DNA of 64,000 nt from NCBI GenBank assembly GCA_947460235.1, contig CANHGK010000002.1, forward strand, positions 62,001 to 126,000. Direction: 5' to 3'. Position numbers and translations under genes: made by a program. The notes beneath the pieces are model-generated. The model saw nothing but the letters and a program-made list of their open reading frames with translations. It was not told the DNA's origin and did not search any database. This DNA is from Paenibacillaceae bacterium (GTDB lineage Bacteria; Bacillota; Bacilli; Paenibacillales; CANHGK01). Below, piece after piece: positions 19,489-30,824 of the stretch. Each line of letters opens with the position of its first letter. The stretch's first letter is position 1.

Positions 19489-20070
19489 ATGATTCTAATG
19501 ATTGATAATTACGATTCCTTTACCTACAATCTCGTTCAATATATTGGCGAGTTGGGGGAAGATGTTGAAGTTGTTCGAAACGATAAAATCACCCTTAAAG
19601 AAATCGAAAATATGGCACCTAGTCATATCATAATTTCTCCAGGACCATGCACACCGAATGAAGCGGGGATCAGCTTATCGTTGATTGAATATTTCAAAGG
19701 AAAGATTCCGATTTTAGGGGTATGTTTGGGGCATCAGACGATTGGACAGTCGTTCGGTGGAACCGTTTCGCGCGCTCCTGAATTAATGCATGGCAAAACT
19801 TCAGAAATTATCCATGATGGCAAAACTTTGTTTAAGGATGTGCCTAACCCTTTTACGGCGACAAGATATCACTCCTTGATCATTGAAGAACACGACTTTC
19901 CCAATGAATTGGAAGTAAGTGCACGTACCCAAGATGGCATGATCATGGGGTTGCGACACAAAAAATATATCATTGAAGGTGTTCAATTTCATCCGGAGTC
20001 AATTATGACTCAATATGGATTGGACCTTTTACGGAACTTTATAAAGTTAAGGGAGGCGAAACACGAATGA
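19489..20070 (+). CDS. pabA: aminodeoxychorismate/anthranilate synthase glutaminase
   Basis: 193-residue class I glutamine amidotransferase providing ammonia to PabB. The nucleophile is in GVCLGHQ, with SPGPCTP upstream and the His-Glu pair in VQFHPES. In B. subtilis this subunit serves both folate and tryptophan synthesis and is controlled by TRAP; I see no run of GAG/TAG repeats over the ribosome site here. Its stop overlaps pabC (ATGA). Confidence 0.95.
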   Translation: MILMIDNYDSFTYNLVQYIGELGEDVEVVRNDKITLKEIENMAPSHIIISPGPCTPNEAGISLSLIEYFKGKIPILGVCLGHQTIGQSFGGTVSRAPELMHGKTSEIIHDGKTLFKDVPNPFTATRYHSLIIEEHDFPNELEVSARTQDGMIMGLRHKKYIIEGVQFHPESIMTQYGLDLLRNFIKLREAKHE

Positions 20071-21014
20071 CGAAGGAATTCGTAGGCATGAACGGACGAA
20101 TTGTTCCAAGTGCTCAGGCCAATGTGTCTGTTATGGATCATGGATTGCTATATGGTGTAGCCTTTTTCGCAACAATGCGTTATGAACATGGACGTGTTTT
20201 CTTGTGGTCATGGCATATGGAACGCATACAACTGGCGTGTACTAAGCTTTCCATCCATTGGGAACCTGGTGAATCTGACGAAGCGTCGGATATGCTACTG
20301 AGAAACGTTCATGAAGTGTGTAAAGCCAACGGATTAAATGAAGCGTATGTACGCATTACAGTTACTGCCGGCGATGCTCCGCTCGGACTACATATCGGAA
20401 ATTACAGTGAACCTCAAACCATTGTAATCGCCAAACCATTGCCATTAAATTTGAGAATGGGTGCTCGGGCACCTAAGCGATTACATAAACTTGAACTACA
20501 TCGAACTACTGCTGAAACGAGCCCTCGCTTTAAATCAAGTCACTATTTAAATAATTTTATGGGGCGTCGCGAACTTTTTGCTGCACTAGGAAATCAAGAT
20601 GCCGAAGGTTTGTTCATGGATTCTCATGGATATGTATGTGAAGGGTTAGTAAGCAATGTTTTTTACCGCAAAGGTACGGTTTGGCATACGCCGGACGAAT
20701 CGACAGGGTGTTTACCGGGTATTACGCGTCGCTGGGTAATTCAGTGGTTACGCACGCTCGGAACAACGGTTAAAGAGGGTAGATTTTCTTGGGACCAACT
20801 GATCCATGCAGATGAAATGTTTGTCTGTAACGCATTGCAAGAAATCGTTCCGGTACGTGCTTTATCTGATTCTCATGGCGTTTGTAAAACATGGGATGAA
20901 TTTATGTGGACTTCGGCTGCGCAAAAAGATCATACGCCATCAACGATGATGATTTCTCAAGCATACGGAATGACAAAAAAACAAATGCCGGATATGGATG
21001 GGAATGTGGAGTAA
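20067..21014 (+). CDS. pabC: 4-amino-4-deoxychorismate lyase
   Basis: 315-residue class IV PLP aminotransferase-fold enzyme releasing pyruvate from aminodeoxychorismate to give p-aminobenzoate. [16 protein letters not shown] near the N terminus, FKSSHYLNN (PLP lysine) and [22 protein letters not shown] are family marks. It is about 20 residues longer than B. subtilis PabC, at the C terminus. Four-base overlap with pabA implies coupling. Confidence 0.93.
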   Translation: MTKEFVGMNGRIVPSAQANVSVMDHGLLYGVAFFATMRYEHGRVFLWSWHMERIQLACTKLSIHWEPGESDEASDMLLRNVHEVCKANGLNEAYVRITVTAGDAPLGLHIGNYSEPQTIVIAKPLPLNLRMGARAPKRLHKLELHRTTAETSPRFKSSHYLNNFMGRRELFAALGNQDAEGLFMDSHGYVCEGLVSNVFYRKGTVWHTPDESTGCLPGITRRWVIQWLRTLGTTVKEGRFSWDQLIHADEMFVCNALQEIVPVRALSDSHGVCKTWDEFMWTSAAQKDHTPSTMMISQAYGMTKKQMPDMDGNVE

Positions 21015-21018
21015 TCAA

Positions 21019-21858
21019 ATGCCTTTAAAACAATTTACATTATCACAACTACTAAATCCTTTGAATGAGCGAACGCTTATTCAAGGGATTTTAAATATTA
21101 CACCGGATTCATTTTCCGATGGAGGAACGTTTCAGCGAGTAGACGTAGCGGTTGCCCATGCCATTCAGATGGTTTCTGATGGTGCAGATTGGATCGATAT
21201 CGGGGGTGAATCGACAAGACCAGGTGCGGCAGCGGTGTCACTGGACGAGGAATTGTCCCGCGTGATTCCGGTTATTGAAGCGGTACGCAAAGAAGTAGAC
21301 GTTCCCATCTCGATCGATACATACAAAGCAGAAGTCGCACGGCAGGCTTTGGAGGTAGGGGCGAACATTATAAATGATGTGTGGTCGTTGCAGCGTGATC
21401 CGGATATGGTTAACGTGGCCATTGCGGCGGGATGTCCCGTTATTTTTAATCATAATCGCATCAACCCGATGCCAGTGGGAAAAAATGTCGAAGATGTGGT
21501 GATTGCCGATCTAATCGCATATACTCAAGATGCGATATCAAAAGGGTTAGATCCAAGACAAATCATTACTGATCCGGGTATAGGCTTCGGGCATAAGTCA
21601 ACGCAAGATAATTTGCGTTTGATGAATTATTTGAACGAGCTTGTAAAATTAGGTTACCCAGTCCTACTTGGTACTTCGCGCAAAAAATTCATTCGTGAAA
21701 CGTTAAATCGTCCAGCATTAGAAGTGCTTGAAGGTACTGCATCAACTATAGTGAGCGGCATTTTTCAAGGGTGTACGATCGTTCGGGTTCATGACGTACT
21801 GGAAATCAAACGTACCGTGATGATGTGCGACGCGATAAGAAAAGCGAGAGGGAAATAA
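21019..21858 (+). CDS. folP: dihydropteroate synthase
   Basis: 279-residue TIM barrel enzyme joining p-aminobenzoate to hydroxymethyl-dihydropterin pyrophosphate; the sulfonamide target. GILNITPDSFSDGG and DIGGESTRPGA are the two DHPS signatures, with DPGIGFGHKS further on. ATG 21019 follows GTGGAG (21005-21010). The in-frame ATG at 20998 lies inside pabC without a site. Confidence 0.95.
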   Translation: MPLKQFTLSQLLNPLNERTLIQGILNITPDSFSDGGTFQRVDVAVAHAIQMVSDGADWIDIGGESTRPGAAAVSLDEELSRVIPVIEAVRKEVDVPISIDTYKAEVARQALEVGANIINDVWSLQRDPDMVNVAIAAGCPVIFNHNRINPMPVGKNVEDVVIADLIAYTQDAISKGLDPRQIITDPGIGFGHKSTQDNLRLMNYLNELVKLGYPVLLGTSRKKFIRETLNRPALEVLEGTASTIVSGIFQGCTIVRVHDVLEIKRTVMMCDAIRKARGK

Positions 21859-21859
21859 A

Positions 21860-22807
21860 ATGCATAGCAAACCAACAGTCAATAATGACCGCATGGTCAT
21901 GAAAAATATGAAGTTTTACGGGCGACACGGTGTCTTTGCCGAAGAAAACCGTTTAGGGCAACACTATGAGGCTACGGTTTTTTTGACGCTTGATTTGTCG
22001 AAGGCCGGACGTTCAGACGAGTTAAAGGATACCGTCGATTATGCTGCAGTTTACGAGGTCGTTCGATTTATTCTTGAAGAAACGGAATCAAAACTAATCG
22101 AAGCGGTTGCTGAACAAGTTGCCGAAGCCATTTTGCGCTTCGACAATCAAATTCAGGTAGTGGAAGTACATTTGACGAAACCGAATCCGCCATTCAAAGT
22201 GTTTTTTGATGGGGTTACGGTGGAGATCATTCGTTCTAGGGATGATTTGCAACACGTTGTGATGCTCGGCTTTGGTTCAAATGTCGGAGATCGAATTGGT
22301 TGGTTGCGCGAGGCAGTGAAACAATTAGACGAAGATGAAGAGACTGAGGTTTATGATGTTTCAAATATTTACGAAACGGCACCAGTCGGACCGGTAGACC
22401 AAGGACCATTTTTGAACATGAATGCATTGGTCGTTACACGACGTTCTGCGGAATCACTGCTTTCATTGATGCAACAAATTGAACAAAATTGTGGCAGAGA
22501 ACGCACGATTCACTGGGGACCGCGCACATTGGACTTGGATTTGTTATTATATAATCAAGATACATTTGCTTTGGAGAATTTACAGGTTCCACATCCGTTT
22601 TTGGCGGAGCGCGCATTTGTTCTTGTTCCGATGAATCAATTGCTCCAAAAGCTCTTAGATGGGCATTGTGAGCGGATTATGCGGGATTTGGTGCTGATGT
22701 GGCGAGAGAAGTACCGATGCGATGAGGTTTTGCGGCGCGACGGCGGAGATGTGAATTTTTTTGCAGAAGCAGATGAGGTTTTTTGCTCGAAATTAAAGGG
22801 GAATTGA
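21860..22807 (+). CDS. folBK: fused dihydroneopterin aldolase / HPPK (FolB-FolK)
   Basis: A single uninterrupted frame of 315 residues joins two folate enzymes. Residues about 12-122 are dihydroneopterin aldolase (FYGRHGVFAEENRLGQHYE, then TVDYAAVYE). Residues about 131-275 are hydroxymethyl-dihydropterin pyrophosphokinase (GFGSNVGDR, ETAPVGPVDQGPFLNMN, WGPRTLDLDLLLY, VPHPFLAERAFVL). A linker of under 10 residues separates them. B. subtilis has separate folB and folK. The last 40 residues extend past the HPPK fold and match nothing I know. It begins 2 bases after folP. Confidence 0.93.
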   Translation: MHSKPTVNNDRMVMKNMKFYGRHGVFAEENRLGQHYEATVFLTLDLSKAGRSDELKDTVDYAAVYEVVRFILEETESKLIEAVAEQVAEAILRFDNQIQVVEVHLTKPNPPFKVFFDGVTVEIIRSRDDLQHVVMLGFGSNVGDRIGWLREAVKQLDEDEETEVYDVSNIYETAPVGPVDQGPFLNMNALVVTRRSAESLLSLMQQIEQNCGRERTIHWGPRTLDLDLLLYNQDTFALENLQVPHPFLAERAFVLVPMNQLLQKLLDGHCERIMRDLVLMWREKYRCDEVLRRDGGDVNFFAEADEVFCSKLKGN

Positions 22808-22808
22808 T

Positions 22809-23783
22809 ATGTTGAAAATTGGGAACATCGAAATGAAAAATCGTGTCGTGCTCGCGCCGATGGCTGGGGTATGTAATCCTGCTTTTCGTTTAATTGCAAA
22901 GGAATTTGGTTGCGGTCTCGTGTGTGCGGAAATGGTCAGCGACAAAGCGATTTTGCATGGAAACAAAAAGACATTGGGAATGCTGTTTGTTGATGAAGAA
23001 GAAAAACCATTAAGTTTGCAAATTGTTGGGGGTGACCGCGAGTCGCTTGTTGAAGCGGCAAAAATCGTGGATACGCAGACCAATGCAGACATTATTGATA
23101 TTAATATGGGATGCCCAGTTCCCAAAGTCGTAAGTTGCGATGCTGGTGCGAAGTGGTTGCTCAATCCTGATAAAATATACGAGATGGTTTCTGCCGTCGT
23201 AGGTGTTGTGCAAAAGCCGGTCACGGTGAAGATGCGAACTGGTTGGGACGATCAACATATTTATGCGGTAGAAAACGCACGTGCAGTTGAAGCGGCTGGC
23301 GGTAAAGCGGTTGCTGTACACGGACGCACGCGTGAGCAATTATATACAGGCAAAGCGGACTGGTCGATCATTCGGGATGTGAAAAATGCAGTAAACATTC
23401 CTGTTATTGGTAATGGTGACGTTTCGACGCCTGAAGATGCAGAAAGAATGATTAATGAAACAGGGTGCGATGGCGTAATGATTGGCCGTGCCGCACTCGG
23501 TAATCCGTGGATGTTATACCGAACGGTTCATTTTTTGGCAACAGGTGAACATGCTCCTGAACCGGATCTCGATGAAAAGTTCAAAATTGCAATTTTGCAC
23601 TTAGACCGACTCGTTGCTTTGAAAGGCGAAGTGCAAGCAGTAAAAGAGATGCGTAAACATATGGCATGGTATCTAAAAGGGTTGCCGGGTTCTGCGCGGG
23701 TCAAAGATTTGATTATGCTTGAAACGACACGCATTGGTATGGTCGAACAATTATTAAGTTACAATTTCGAAACCGTTAATTGA
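22809..23783 (+). CDS. dus: tRNA-dihydrouridine synthase (YacF/DusB type)
   Basis: 324-residue FMN-dependent TIM barrel that reduces uridines in tRNA. LAPMAGVCNPAFR at the FMN site, MGCPVPKV with the catalytic cysteine, KMRTGW, and AVHGRTREQLYTGKADW are clear Dus motifs. It follows folBK by 1 base; the small XRE regulator found between folK and this gene in B. subtilis is absent. Confidence 0.93.
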   Translation: MLKIGNIEMKNRVVLAPMAGVCNPAFRLIAKEFGCGLVCAEMVSDKAILHGNKKTLGMLFVDEEEKPLSLQIVGGDRESLVEAAKIVDTQTNADIIDINMGCPVPKVVSCDAGAKWLLNPDKIYEMVSAVVGVVQKPVTVKMRTGWDDQHIYAVENARAVEAAGGKAVAVHGRTREQLYTGKADWSIIRDVKNAVNIPVIGNGDVSTPEDAERMINETGCDGVMIGRAALGNPWMLYRTVHFLATGEHAPEPDLDEKFKIAILHLDRLVALKGEVQAVKEMRKHMAWYLKGLPGSARVKDLIMLETTRIGMVEQLLSYNFETVN

Positions 23784-23808
23784 CATTCGATGGCTTGTAA
23801 CCTATAAT
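23780..23808 (+). promoter_or_regulatory. perfect-consensus sigma-A promoter for greA
   Basis: TTGACA at 23780-23785 and TATAAT at 23803-23808, spacer 17: all 12 bases match. The -35 box contains the dus stop codon (TGA at 23781-23783). The leader is about 60 bases. Confidence 0.9.
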
Positions 23809-23874
23809 CTGTTCATCACAAAGCGGGTCAACAGACATTCGTTCCCAAAATGATTGGGGTGGAGGGTTTTTCTC

Positions 23875-24348
23875 ATGGAGAAAGAAACGATTTTAACGCA
23901 GGAAGGCCTGCACAAGCTTGAGCAGGAATTGGAATATTTAAAATCGGAGAAACGTCGCGAAGTTGCAGAACGGATCAAAGTTGCGATCGGTTATGGCGAT
24001 ATTAGCGAAAACTCCGAGTATGAAGATGCGAAGAACGAGCAAGCGTTTGTGGAGGGTCGGATTGCGACACTTGAGAAAATGCTTCGTAATGCCCGCATCA
24101 TCAAAGAAGACGAAGTGGATTACACGAAAGTCAGCGTTGGCGCGAAGGTTGAGTTATTAGACGTTGAGTTCAACGAGAAAGTTGAATATACAATTGTCGG
24201 CACAGCTGAATCGGATCCGAACAATTCTAAGATTTCAAACGAATCTCCAGTAGGGAGAGCGTTGCTAGGTAAACCGAAGGGTTCCGTAGTTGACGTTCAA
24301 GTACCAGATGGTGTAATTCGTTACCAAATTCTCGACATTCATAAATAA
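23875..24348 (+). CDS. greA: transcript cleavage factor GreA
   Basis: 157-residue protein that rescues backtracked RNA polymerase. The N-terminal coiled coil (about 1-75) carries the acidic tip in [18 protein letters not shown], and the C-terminal FKBP-like domain ends with [19 protein letters not shown] 23875 follows GGTGGAGGG at 23858-23866. It stands between dus and lysS; in B. subtilis greA is elsewhere. Confidence 0.95.
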   Translation: MEKETILTQEGLHKLEQELEYLKSEKRREVAERIKVAIGYGDISENSEYEDAKNEQAFVEGRIATLEKMLRNARIIKEDEVDYTKVSVGAKVELLDVEFNEKVEYTIVGTAESDPNNSKISNESPVGRALLGKPKGSVVDVQVPDGVIRYQILDIHK

Positions 24349-24359
24349 TGAAATATTGA

Positions 24360-24396
24360 CGTCTGTTCTGGCGGTCTTGGGTCGCTTGAACAGACG
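24360..24396 (+). other. stem-loop downstream of greA
   Basis: CGTCTGTTC (24360-24368) pairs perfectly with GAACAGACG (24388-24396). It sits just before the intrinsic terminator and may be part of greA mRNA 3' processing. Confidence 0.5.
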
Positions 24397-24397
24397 C

Positions 24398-24426
24398 CCT
24401 CCAAAAGTTGATTTTGGAGGTTTTTT
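24398..24426 (+). terminator. terminator after greA
   Basis: CCTCCAAAA (24398-24406) pairs with TTTTGGAGG (24412-24420), followed by six T. Confidence 0.88.
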
Positions 24427-24453
24427 CATGTTAAGGATGAGCCACTAGAACGA

Positions 24454-25984
<1,531 letters not shown>

Positions 25985-26003
25985 TGATACGAGGTCCTCA
26001 CTG

Positions 26004-27491
26004 ATGACGGATCCACAACAAAATCATATGCCGCTGGTCTCTGCGTTGCATGCTTACCGCAACGCAAGATCGGCGCGTTTTCATATTCCAGGCCATGCCG
26101 GAGAAGTTGCATCTGGAAGTGTATTTCACGAGTTATTTGGCGGGGTTTTGCCATTTGATGTCACGGAAATTGAAGGCCTAGACGATTTACATCAACCGGA
26201 AGATTGTATTGCCGATGCAGAGCGATTGGCGGCACATTTTTACGGTTCTGATCAGACATTTTTTCTTGTTCAAGGAAGTTCTTTGGGTAATCAAGCCATG
26301 ATTGCGGCACATTGTCGGCAAGGTGATGTCGTGTTAGTGCAACGAAATGTGCATCAATCCATTGTTCACGGACTATTGTTAGCAGAGGTGCGCGTAGTAT
26401 GGCTGATGCCGGAAGTTGACCTCATGACTGGGATTGCTAGCTCGGTTTCGATTAGAACGCTGACAGAAGCGCTTCAAGCGAATCAACACAGCGCCATTCG
26501 AGCGGTTATCCTTCAACGGCCAAATTATTATGGCCAAATTGGAGCGGACTTTCAGCAAATTGTAAGTTTGGCTCATGATAAATGTGCGATGGTAATGGTT
26601 GATGAGGCACACGGTGCGCATTTTGGGATTCATCATCAATTACCACAATCTTCGCTTCAACTCGGTGCGGATGTCGTTGTTCAGTCGACACATAAAATGC
26701 TCGGCTCATTAACGATGGGTGCGATGTTGCACGTTCAAGGTCCATTAGTTGATGTGCCTGCAATTCGAAGAACACTTAGAGTATTACAAACCTCAAGTCC
26801 GTCTTATTTAATTATGGCATCTTTGGATGCGATCCGCGGTGCATTACAACATGAAGGTATTGTTAAGATTGAACGGGTTATTTCCAGAAGCACAATGTTA
26901 CGCAAATTGCTGGATGAACATCAACACTTGGAAGTTGTAGACGCCGAAGACCCATGCAAAATTGTCATCTTCGATCGTCATGGCTCGCGAACGGGATTTG
27001 AATTAAAAAAGTGGTTTGAAGAGCGTGGTTGCATCCCAGAACTGGCTGATTTAAATCATGTTGTATTCGTAATTACTTGGCAGACACCAGATGAATTTAT
27101 CGATCGATTGCAAGTTACATGTCTGAAATATTCATGTTTAGAGCAATCGGATGTTAAAAAATATACGATAGTTGAATTTTCCGATGTAGAATTTAGTTTT
27201 GAACCGAAGCAAATGCCTTCTTTAAGCCAATGGCTACACGGTAATTCCCATGAGTTTATTCATAGCGTGCCAATTGAACTGGCGGAAGGTTGTATTTGCG
27301 CAGATTCGATTACCCCATATCCACCAGGAATACCTATCGTTTTTCCAGGAGAACTGATTCGTGCATCGCATGTCAAAAATATATTTATTTTTTACGCTGC
27401 AGGTGCAATGATTAAGGGGACGCATAAACACGAGAAAACGGATCAATTGATGGTTCGTATTCGTTCACATAAAGGAGAAAATCAGGAATGA
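26004..27491 (+). CDS. Orn/Lys/Arg decarboxylase family protein (YaaO-like)
   Basis: 495-residue PLP enzyme of the fold-type I basic amino acid decarboxylases. It shows FHIPGH near 30, VDEAHGAHF (PLP-binding Asp) and STHKMLGSL with the Schiff-base lysine at K231; the C-terminal domain has GICADSITPYPPGIPIVFPGE. B. subtilis YaaO lies at the same place upstream of tmk and its substrate is uncertain; SpeA arginine decarboxylase is a close relative. GAGG at 25990 serves ATG 26004. It is 19 bases after lysS with no terminator between, and overlaps tmk by 4 bases. Confidence 0.88.
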   Translation: MTDPQQNHMPLVSALHAYRNARSARFHIPGHAGEVASGSVFHELFGGVLPFDVTEIEGLDDLHQPEDCIADAERLAAHFYGSDQTFFLVQGSSLGNQAMIAAHCRQGDVVLVQRNVHQSIVHGLLLAEVRVVWLMPEVDLMTGIASSVSIRTLTEALQANQHSAIRAVILQRPNYYGQIGADFQQIVSLAHDKCAMVMVDEAHGAHFGIHHQLPQSSLQLGADVVVQSTHKMLGSLTMGAMLHVQGPLVDVPAIRRTLRVLQTSSPSYLIMASLDAIRGALQHEGIVKIERVISRSTMLRKLLDEHQHLEVVDAEDPCKIVIFDRHGSRTGFELKKWFEERGCIPELADLNHVVFVITWQTPDEFIDRLQVTCLKYSCLEQSDVKKYTIVEFSDVEFSFEPKQMPSLSQWLHGNSHEFIHSVPIELAEGCICADSITPYPPGIPIVFPGELIRASHVKNIFIFYAAGAMIKGTHKHEKTDQLMVRIRSHKGENQE

Positions 27492-28135
27492 GCGGTTTTT
27501 TCATTACGTTTGAAGGCCCAGATGGGACAGGAAAAACAACGCAAATTAAACGTCTTGCCGAATCGTTACGGCATTTAGGGTATGATGTTGTACTAACAAG
27601 AGAGCCTGGTGGTACGCCGATCAGCGATCAAATCCGTACATTGTTGCTAAATCCTGATTATAAAGAAATGTGTGCACAGGCAGAAATTTTGCTATATGCC
27701 GCATCGCGTGCACAACACGTACAACAAGTGATAAGACCATCGATTGCCAAAGGGAAAATTGTGCTTTGTGATCGTTTTGTAGAAGCGAGTATTGCGTATC
27801 AGGCATATGGAAATGAATATGATATGGAAACTGTTGTGCGCACAAATGACGTTGCCACCGGAGGATTAAAACCGGATCGGACGTATATGCTCATGATACA
27901 ACCAGAAGATGCACTGGGCCGTATGAAGCGACGCCAACTCGAAACAGGGGTCCAAGCGGACCGGATGGAGCAAAAGGGTGAAGCGTTTCATCAACGCGTG
28001 TTTGAAGGATTTGTGCACATTGCGAATAGTGATCCTGAGCGAATTCGTATCATTGATGCAAAAGGAACAATTGAACAAATCGCAGAAACTATTTTAATGG
28101 ATTGCCAAGTCTTCCTATCTAACGATAAAATATAG
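27488..28135 (+). CDS. tmk: thymidylate kinase
   Basis: 215-residue P-loop kinase converting dTMP to dTDP. Walker A is GPDGTGKTT near residues 10-18; TREPGGTP is the DR-type substrate motif, and CDRFVEASIAYQAYG follows. ATG overlaps the decarboxylase stop. The next gene in B. subtilis (yaaQ, a PII-like c-di-AMP receptor) is absent here. Confidence 0.95.
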   Translation: MSGFFITFEGPDGTGKTTQIKRLAESLRHLGYDVVLTREPGGTPISDQIRTLLLNPDYKEMCAQAEILLYAASRAQHVQQVIRPSIAKGKIVLCDRFVEASIAYQAYGNEYDMETVVRTNDVATGGLKPDRTYMLMIQPEDALGRMKRRQLETGVQADRMEQKGEAFHQRVFEGFVHIANSDPERIRIIDAKGTIEQIAETILMDCQVFLSNDKI

Positions 28136-28164
28136 ATAAGACCAATGAATGAGGTGATGCCTGT

Positions 28165-28614
28165 ATGAAAATCAACAACGATTTTAGGACATTCGCCCCC
28201 GATATGAATAAGCCTTTGGAATCGAATCCATCTCAAACAGCTGGAACGCGTAGTTTTGGCGATGCGATGAGCCAACACCAATCGAAGTTAACGCAGGATA
28301 TGTTGTCCGAGCAAATGACCCAAATTAATCATCAAGGGGATCGTTTAATTAAAACAATGACCGTACGTGAGCTGCGAAAATATAAAATGATGATCAAACA
28401 ATTTTTAGAGGAAACAATCCGCAAAGGCGTCGGATTGAAAGATACTAAAGGTTGGGACCGTCGAGGTCGAAATAAGAAATACAAAATTTTGGACGAAATC
28501 GATGAGTATTTAATTGCGATGGGTGACGAGATGATTCAGTCAGAAGCGGGCCGTATCCAATTGTTAAATCAAATCGGGGAAATCCGCGGGTTGTTAATTA
28601 ATTTGATTTTTTAA
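28165..28614 (+). CDS. yaaR: YaaR family protein (DUF327)
   Basis: 149-residue soluble, highly charged, mainly helical protein. The C-terminal two thirds (LTQDMLSEQMTQINHQGDRLIKTMTVRELRKYKMMIKQFLEE in short segments, then KGWDRRGRNKKYKILDEID) match the YaaR/DUF327 family. Function is unknown; the family is conserved next to tmk and holB. GAGGTG at 28151-28156 supports ATG 28165. Confidence 0.85.
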   Translation: MKINNDFRTFAPDMNKPLESNPSQTAGTRSFGDAMSQHQSKLTQDMLSEQMTQINHQGDRLIKTMTVRELRKYKMMIKQFLEETIRKGVGLKDTKGWDRRGRNKKYKILDEIDEYLIAMGDEMIQSEAGRIQLLNQIGEIRGLLINLIF

Positions 28615-28628
28615 TCGGAGGGATTCCG

Positions 28629-29612
28629 TTGACGCTGTTGGAGTCAAACGTTCAACCGGAAGTCCGGAGAATGTTGCATCAAGCGGTGAAACAAGATAAA
28701 GTCGCGCATGCATATTTGTTTTCAGGGCCTGGCGAATCACTCAAAATACAGATGGCACTGGACTGGGCAAAGGCAATGATCTGTACCACCATTCCTGGTG
28801 AGGGCTGTTCAACGTGTTATTCCTGCAAAGCACTAAGTGAGGGCAATCATCCGAACTGGCATGTAATTGAACCGGATGGTAATTTTATTAAAATTGATCA
28901 AATTCGAACGATGCAAAAAGAATTTCAAACCCGCGCAAAAAACGGCGGCAAGAAATTTTTCATTATAAAGCAAGCGGAGCGATTACGGACCGAAGCGGCA
29001 AACAGTTTTTTAAAGTGGCTGGAAGAACCGACATCTGATTTATTAATCATTTTGCTTACGTCCAGCCGGATGAACATATTGCCAACGATCGCGTCACGCG
29101 TTCAGGAAATCCGCTTTTTATCTGCTACGACGGAAGATATCTTTCAACAATTGAAGGAAACACATTCACAGTTAACGGATGATACGATACGCGCGATCGC
29201 AGCGATTTCTGAGAATGATGACGATGCAAAATTGTTGGCGGAAACAGAATGGTTTGCCGAACTTCATGGCAAAATGATAAAATGGGCACAGACATTGCTT
29301 ATTTCTCCAACGAGTGCAATGTTAATGTATCAAGAATTGATCGGGAAATCGCTTGATCAGACGAATATACGGATTTGGATCCGATTGATTATGATCTGGT
29401 ATCGGGATTTGGTGATGTCAAGCATTGCCCAATCTGATCGAATGATTCATCGCAATCAAGCGCAATGGTTTGCTGCGAATGCGGGTAAACGGCCGGTACA
29501 CTATTGGTTGAAACGGATTGATAGCGCGCAAGCGATGTTGAGCCGATTGAGTTTAAATCCGAGCATCCCAGGATTGATGGATGCATTTGCGTTAGAGGAG
29601 GTGTCGAATTGA
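28629..29612 (+). CDS. holB: DNA polymerase III delta' subunit
   Basis: 327-residue clamp-loader subunit. A zinc module (C-x7-C-x2-C-x2-C around residues 51-65) and SFLKWLEEP with ASR are typical of the gamma/delta' AAA+ fold. The P-loop is degenerate (SGPGESLK in place of GxxGxGKT), as expected for delta', which does not hydrolyse ATP. TTG start at 28629 after CGGAGGGA (28616-28623). Its stop overlaps the TTG of ricT. Confidence 0.92.
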   Translation: MTLLESNVQPEVRRMLHQAVKQDKVAHAYLFSGPGESLKIQMALDWAKAMICTTIPGEGCSTCYSCKALSEGNHPNWHVIEPDGNFIKIDQIRTMQKEFQTRAKNGGKKFFIIKQAERLRTEAANSFLKWLEEPTSDLLIILLTSSRMNILPTIASRVQEIRFLSATTEDIFQQLKETHSQLTDDTIRAIAAISENDDDAKLLAETEWFAELHGKMIKWAQTLLISPTSAMLMYQELIGKSLDQTNIRIWIRLIMIWYRDLVMSSIAQSDRMIHRNQAQWFAANAGKRPVHYWLKRIDSAQAMLSRLSLNPSIPGLMDAFALEEVSN

Positions 29613-30421
29613 TAACCGTAATTGGGGTTCGTTTTAAGAAGGCTGGTAAGATTTATTATTTTGACCCAGTAGATTTCCCAATCGAAAAGAATGAATATGT
29701 CATCGTAGAGACTGCTCGCGGTGTTGAATATGGACATGTCGTAATCGGCAAACGCGATGTGGAGGAAGAAGACGTCGTGTTGCCGCTTAAGAAAGTGATG
29801 CGCATGGCGAATCCGCAAGATGCTGTAGTCGTAGAATCAAATAAAAAAGCAGCGGTCGAAGCATTTGATACCGGCCTCCAAAAGATTAAAAATCACAGCT
29901 TAAAAATGAAATTGGTAGAAGTTGAATACACATTTGACCGAAGCAAAATCATTTTTTATTTTACAGCTGATGGTCGTGTCGATTTCCGTGAATTGGTAAA
30001 AGATTTGGCGGGAATTTTTAGAACACGCATTGAACTTCGACAAATTGGTGTTCGTGACGAGGCAAAAGTACTTGGCGGAATCGGACCTTGCGGACGGTTA
30101 CTCTGCTGTTCGACATTTTTAGGTGACTTCGAACCAGTAAGTATCAAGATGGCCAAAGATCAAAATTTATCGCTTAATCCGACGAAAATCTCGGGGATTT
30201 GTGGTCGGTTGATGTGTTGCCTTAAATATGAATATGATAATTATGAATCCAAAAGCGATGAAGTTCCAACAATTGGTGCACATGTTGTAACATCAGGCGG
30301 ACCGGGTAAGGTTGTCGGACTCAAAATGCGTGAACGCACTGCGCAAGTACTTATTTTTGATCAAAAGAAAGTACTTGATTTTGCATTTGAAGACGTTGCG
30401 ACTGCGGAAACCGTTGGATGA
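29609..30421 (+). CDS. ricT: RicT (YaaT), PSP1-domain Ric complex subunit
   Basis: 270-residue PSP1 C-terminal domain protein. The conserved cysteines appear in [16 protein letters not shown] and [13 protein letters not shown] near 150-205, which in B. subtilis bind Fe-S clusters with RicA and RicF. The Ric complex assists RNase Y mRNA maturation and affects sporulation, biofilm and competence. TTG 29609 overlaps holB by 4 bases, with GAGGAGG at 29595-29601. Confidence 0.93.
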   Translation: MITVIGVRFKKAGKIYYFDPVDFPIEKNEYVIVETARGVEYGHVVIGKRDVEEEDVVLPLKKVMRMANPQDAVVVESNKKAAVEAFDTGLQKIKNHSLKMKLVEVEYTFDRSKIIFYFTADGRVDFRELVKDLAGIFRTRIELRQIGVRDEAKVLGGIGPCGRLLCCSTFLGDFEPVSIKMAKDQNLSLNPTKISGICGRLMCCLKYEYDNYESKSDEVPTIGAHVVTSGGPGKVVGLKMRERTAQVLIFDQKKVLDFAFEDVATAETVG

Positions 30422-30431
30422 GGTGAGTGGG

Positions 30432-30764
30432 ATGGATCAAAAGAATTGGCCCCAGTCATTGAACCGAATGAGCGATTCCATTTTTGATCTGCAGCAAAAC
30501 TGGTCAGAATGGAGAAACCAATGGATTGCGTTGGTTGAAGAAAATCAGCGTTTGAAGTTGGAAAACGAGAAATTACAACAGTTACTCACTAAAAGTAGTT
30601 CAAAGAAGAGCGAAAATCGCAAATTAAAAGCAGAATCGAATGGTGAAGGACTTGGAAATTTGAAGAGGCTTTATCAGGAAGGTTTTCATATTTGCAATGT
30701 TTCATTTGGTCGATTGCGGACTGAAGAAGAGTGTTTATTTTGCCATTCATTTTTACAAAAATAA
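30432..30764 (+). CDS. yabA: replication initiation control protein YabA
   Basis: 110-residue protein that restrains initiation by binding DnaA and DnaN. It has an N-terminal coiled coil (residues about 15-55) and a C-terminal zinc motif with HIC near the end and CLFCHSFL. Start ATG 30432 follows AGGTGAG (30421-30427); the frame extends upstream into ricT but without a start site. It is slightly shorter than the 119-residue B. subtilis protein. Confidence 0.88.
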   Translation: MDQKNWPQSLNRMSDSIFDLQQNWSEWRNQWIALVEENQRLKLENEKLQQLLTKSSSKKSENRKLKAESNGEGLGNLKRLYQEGFHICNVSFGRLRTEEECLFCHSFLQK

Positions 30765-30770
30765 ATCGTT

Positions 30771-30802
30771 ACACCGTAACCGTCTATCGGTTGCGGTGTT
30801 TT
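30771..30802 (+). terminator. terminator-like hairpin after yabA
   Basis: ACACCGTAACCG (30771-30782) pairs with CGGTTGCGGTGT (30788-30799) and only four T follow, so termination is probably partial. Confidence 0.55.
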
Positions 30803-30824
30803 CATGTCGAAAGGGTCGATAAGA

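Noticed and set aside
19440-19500. TRAP binding site over pabA
   Set aside because: No run of GAG/TAG triplets near the ribosome site.
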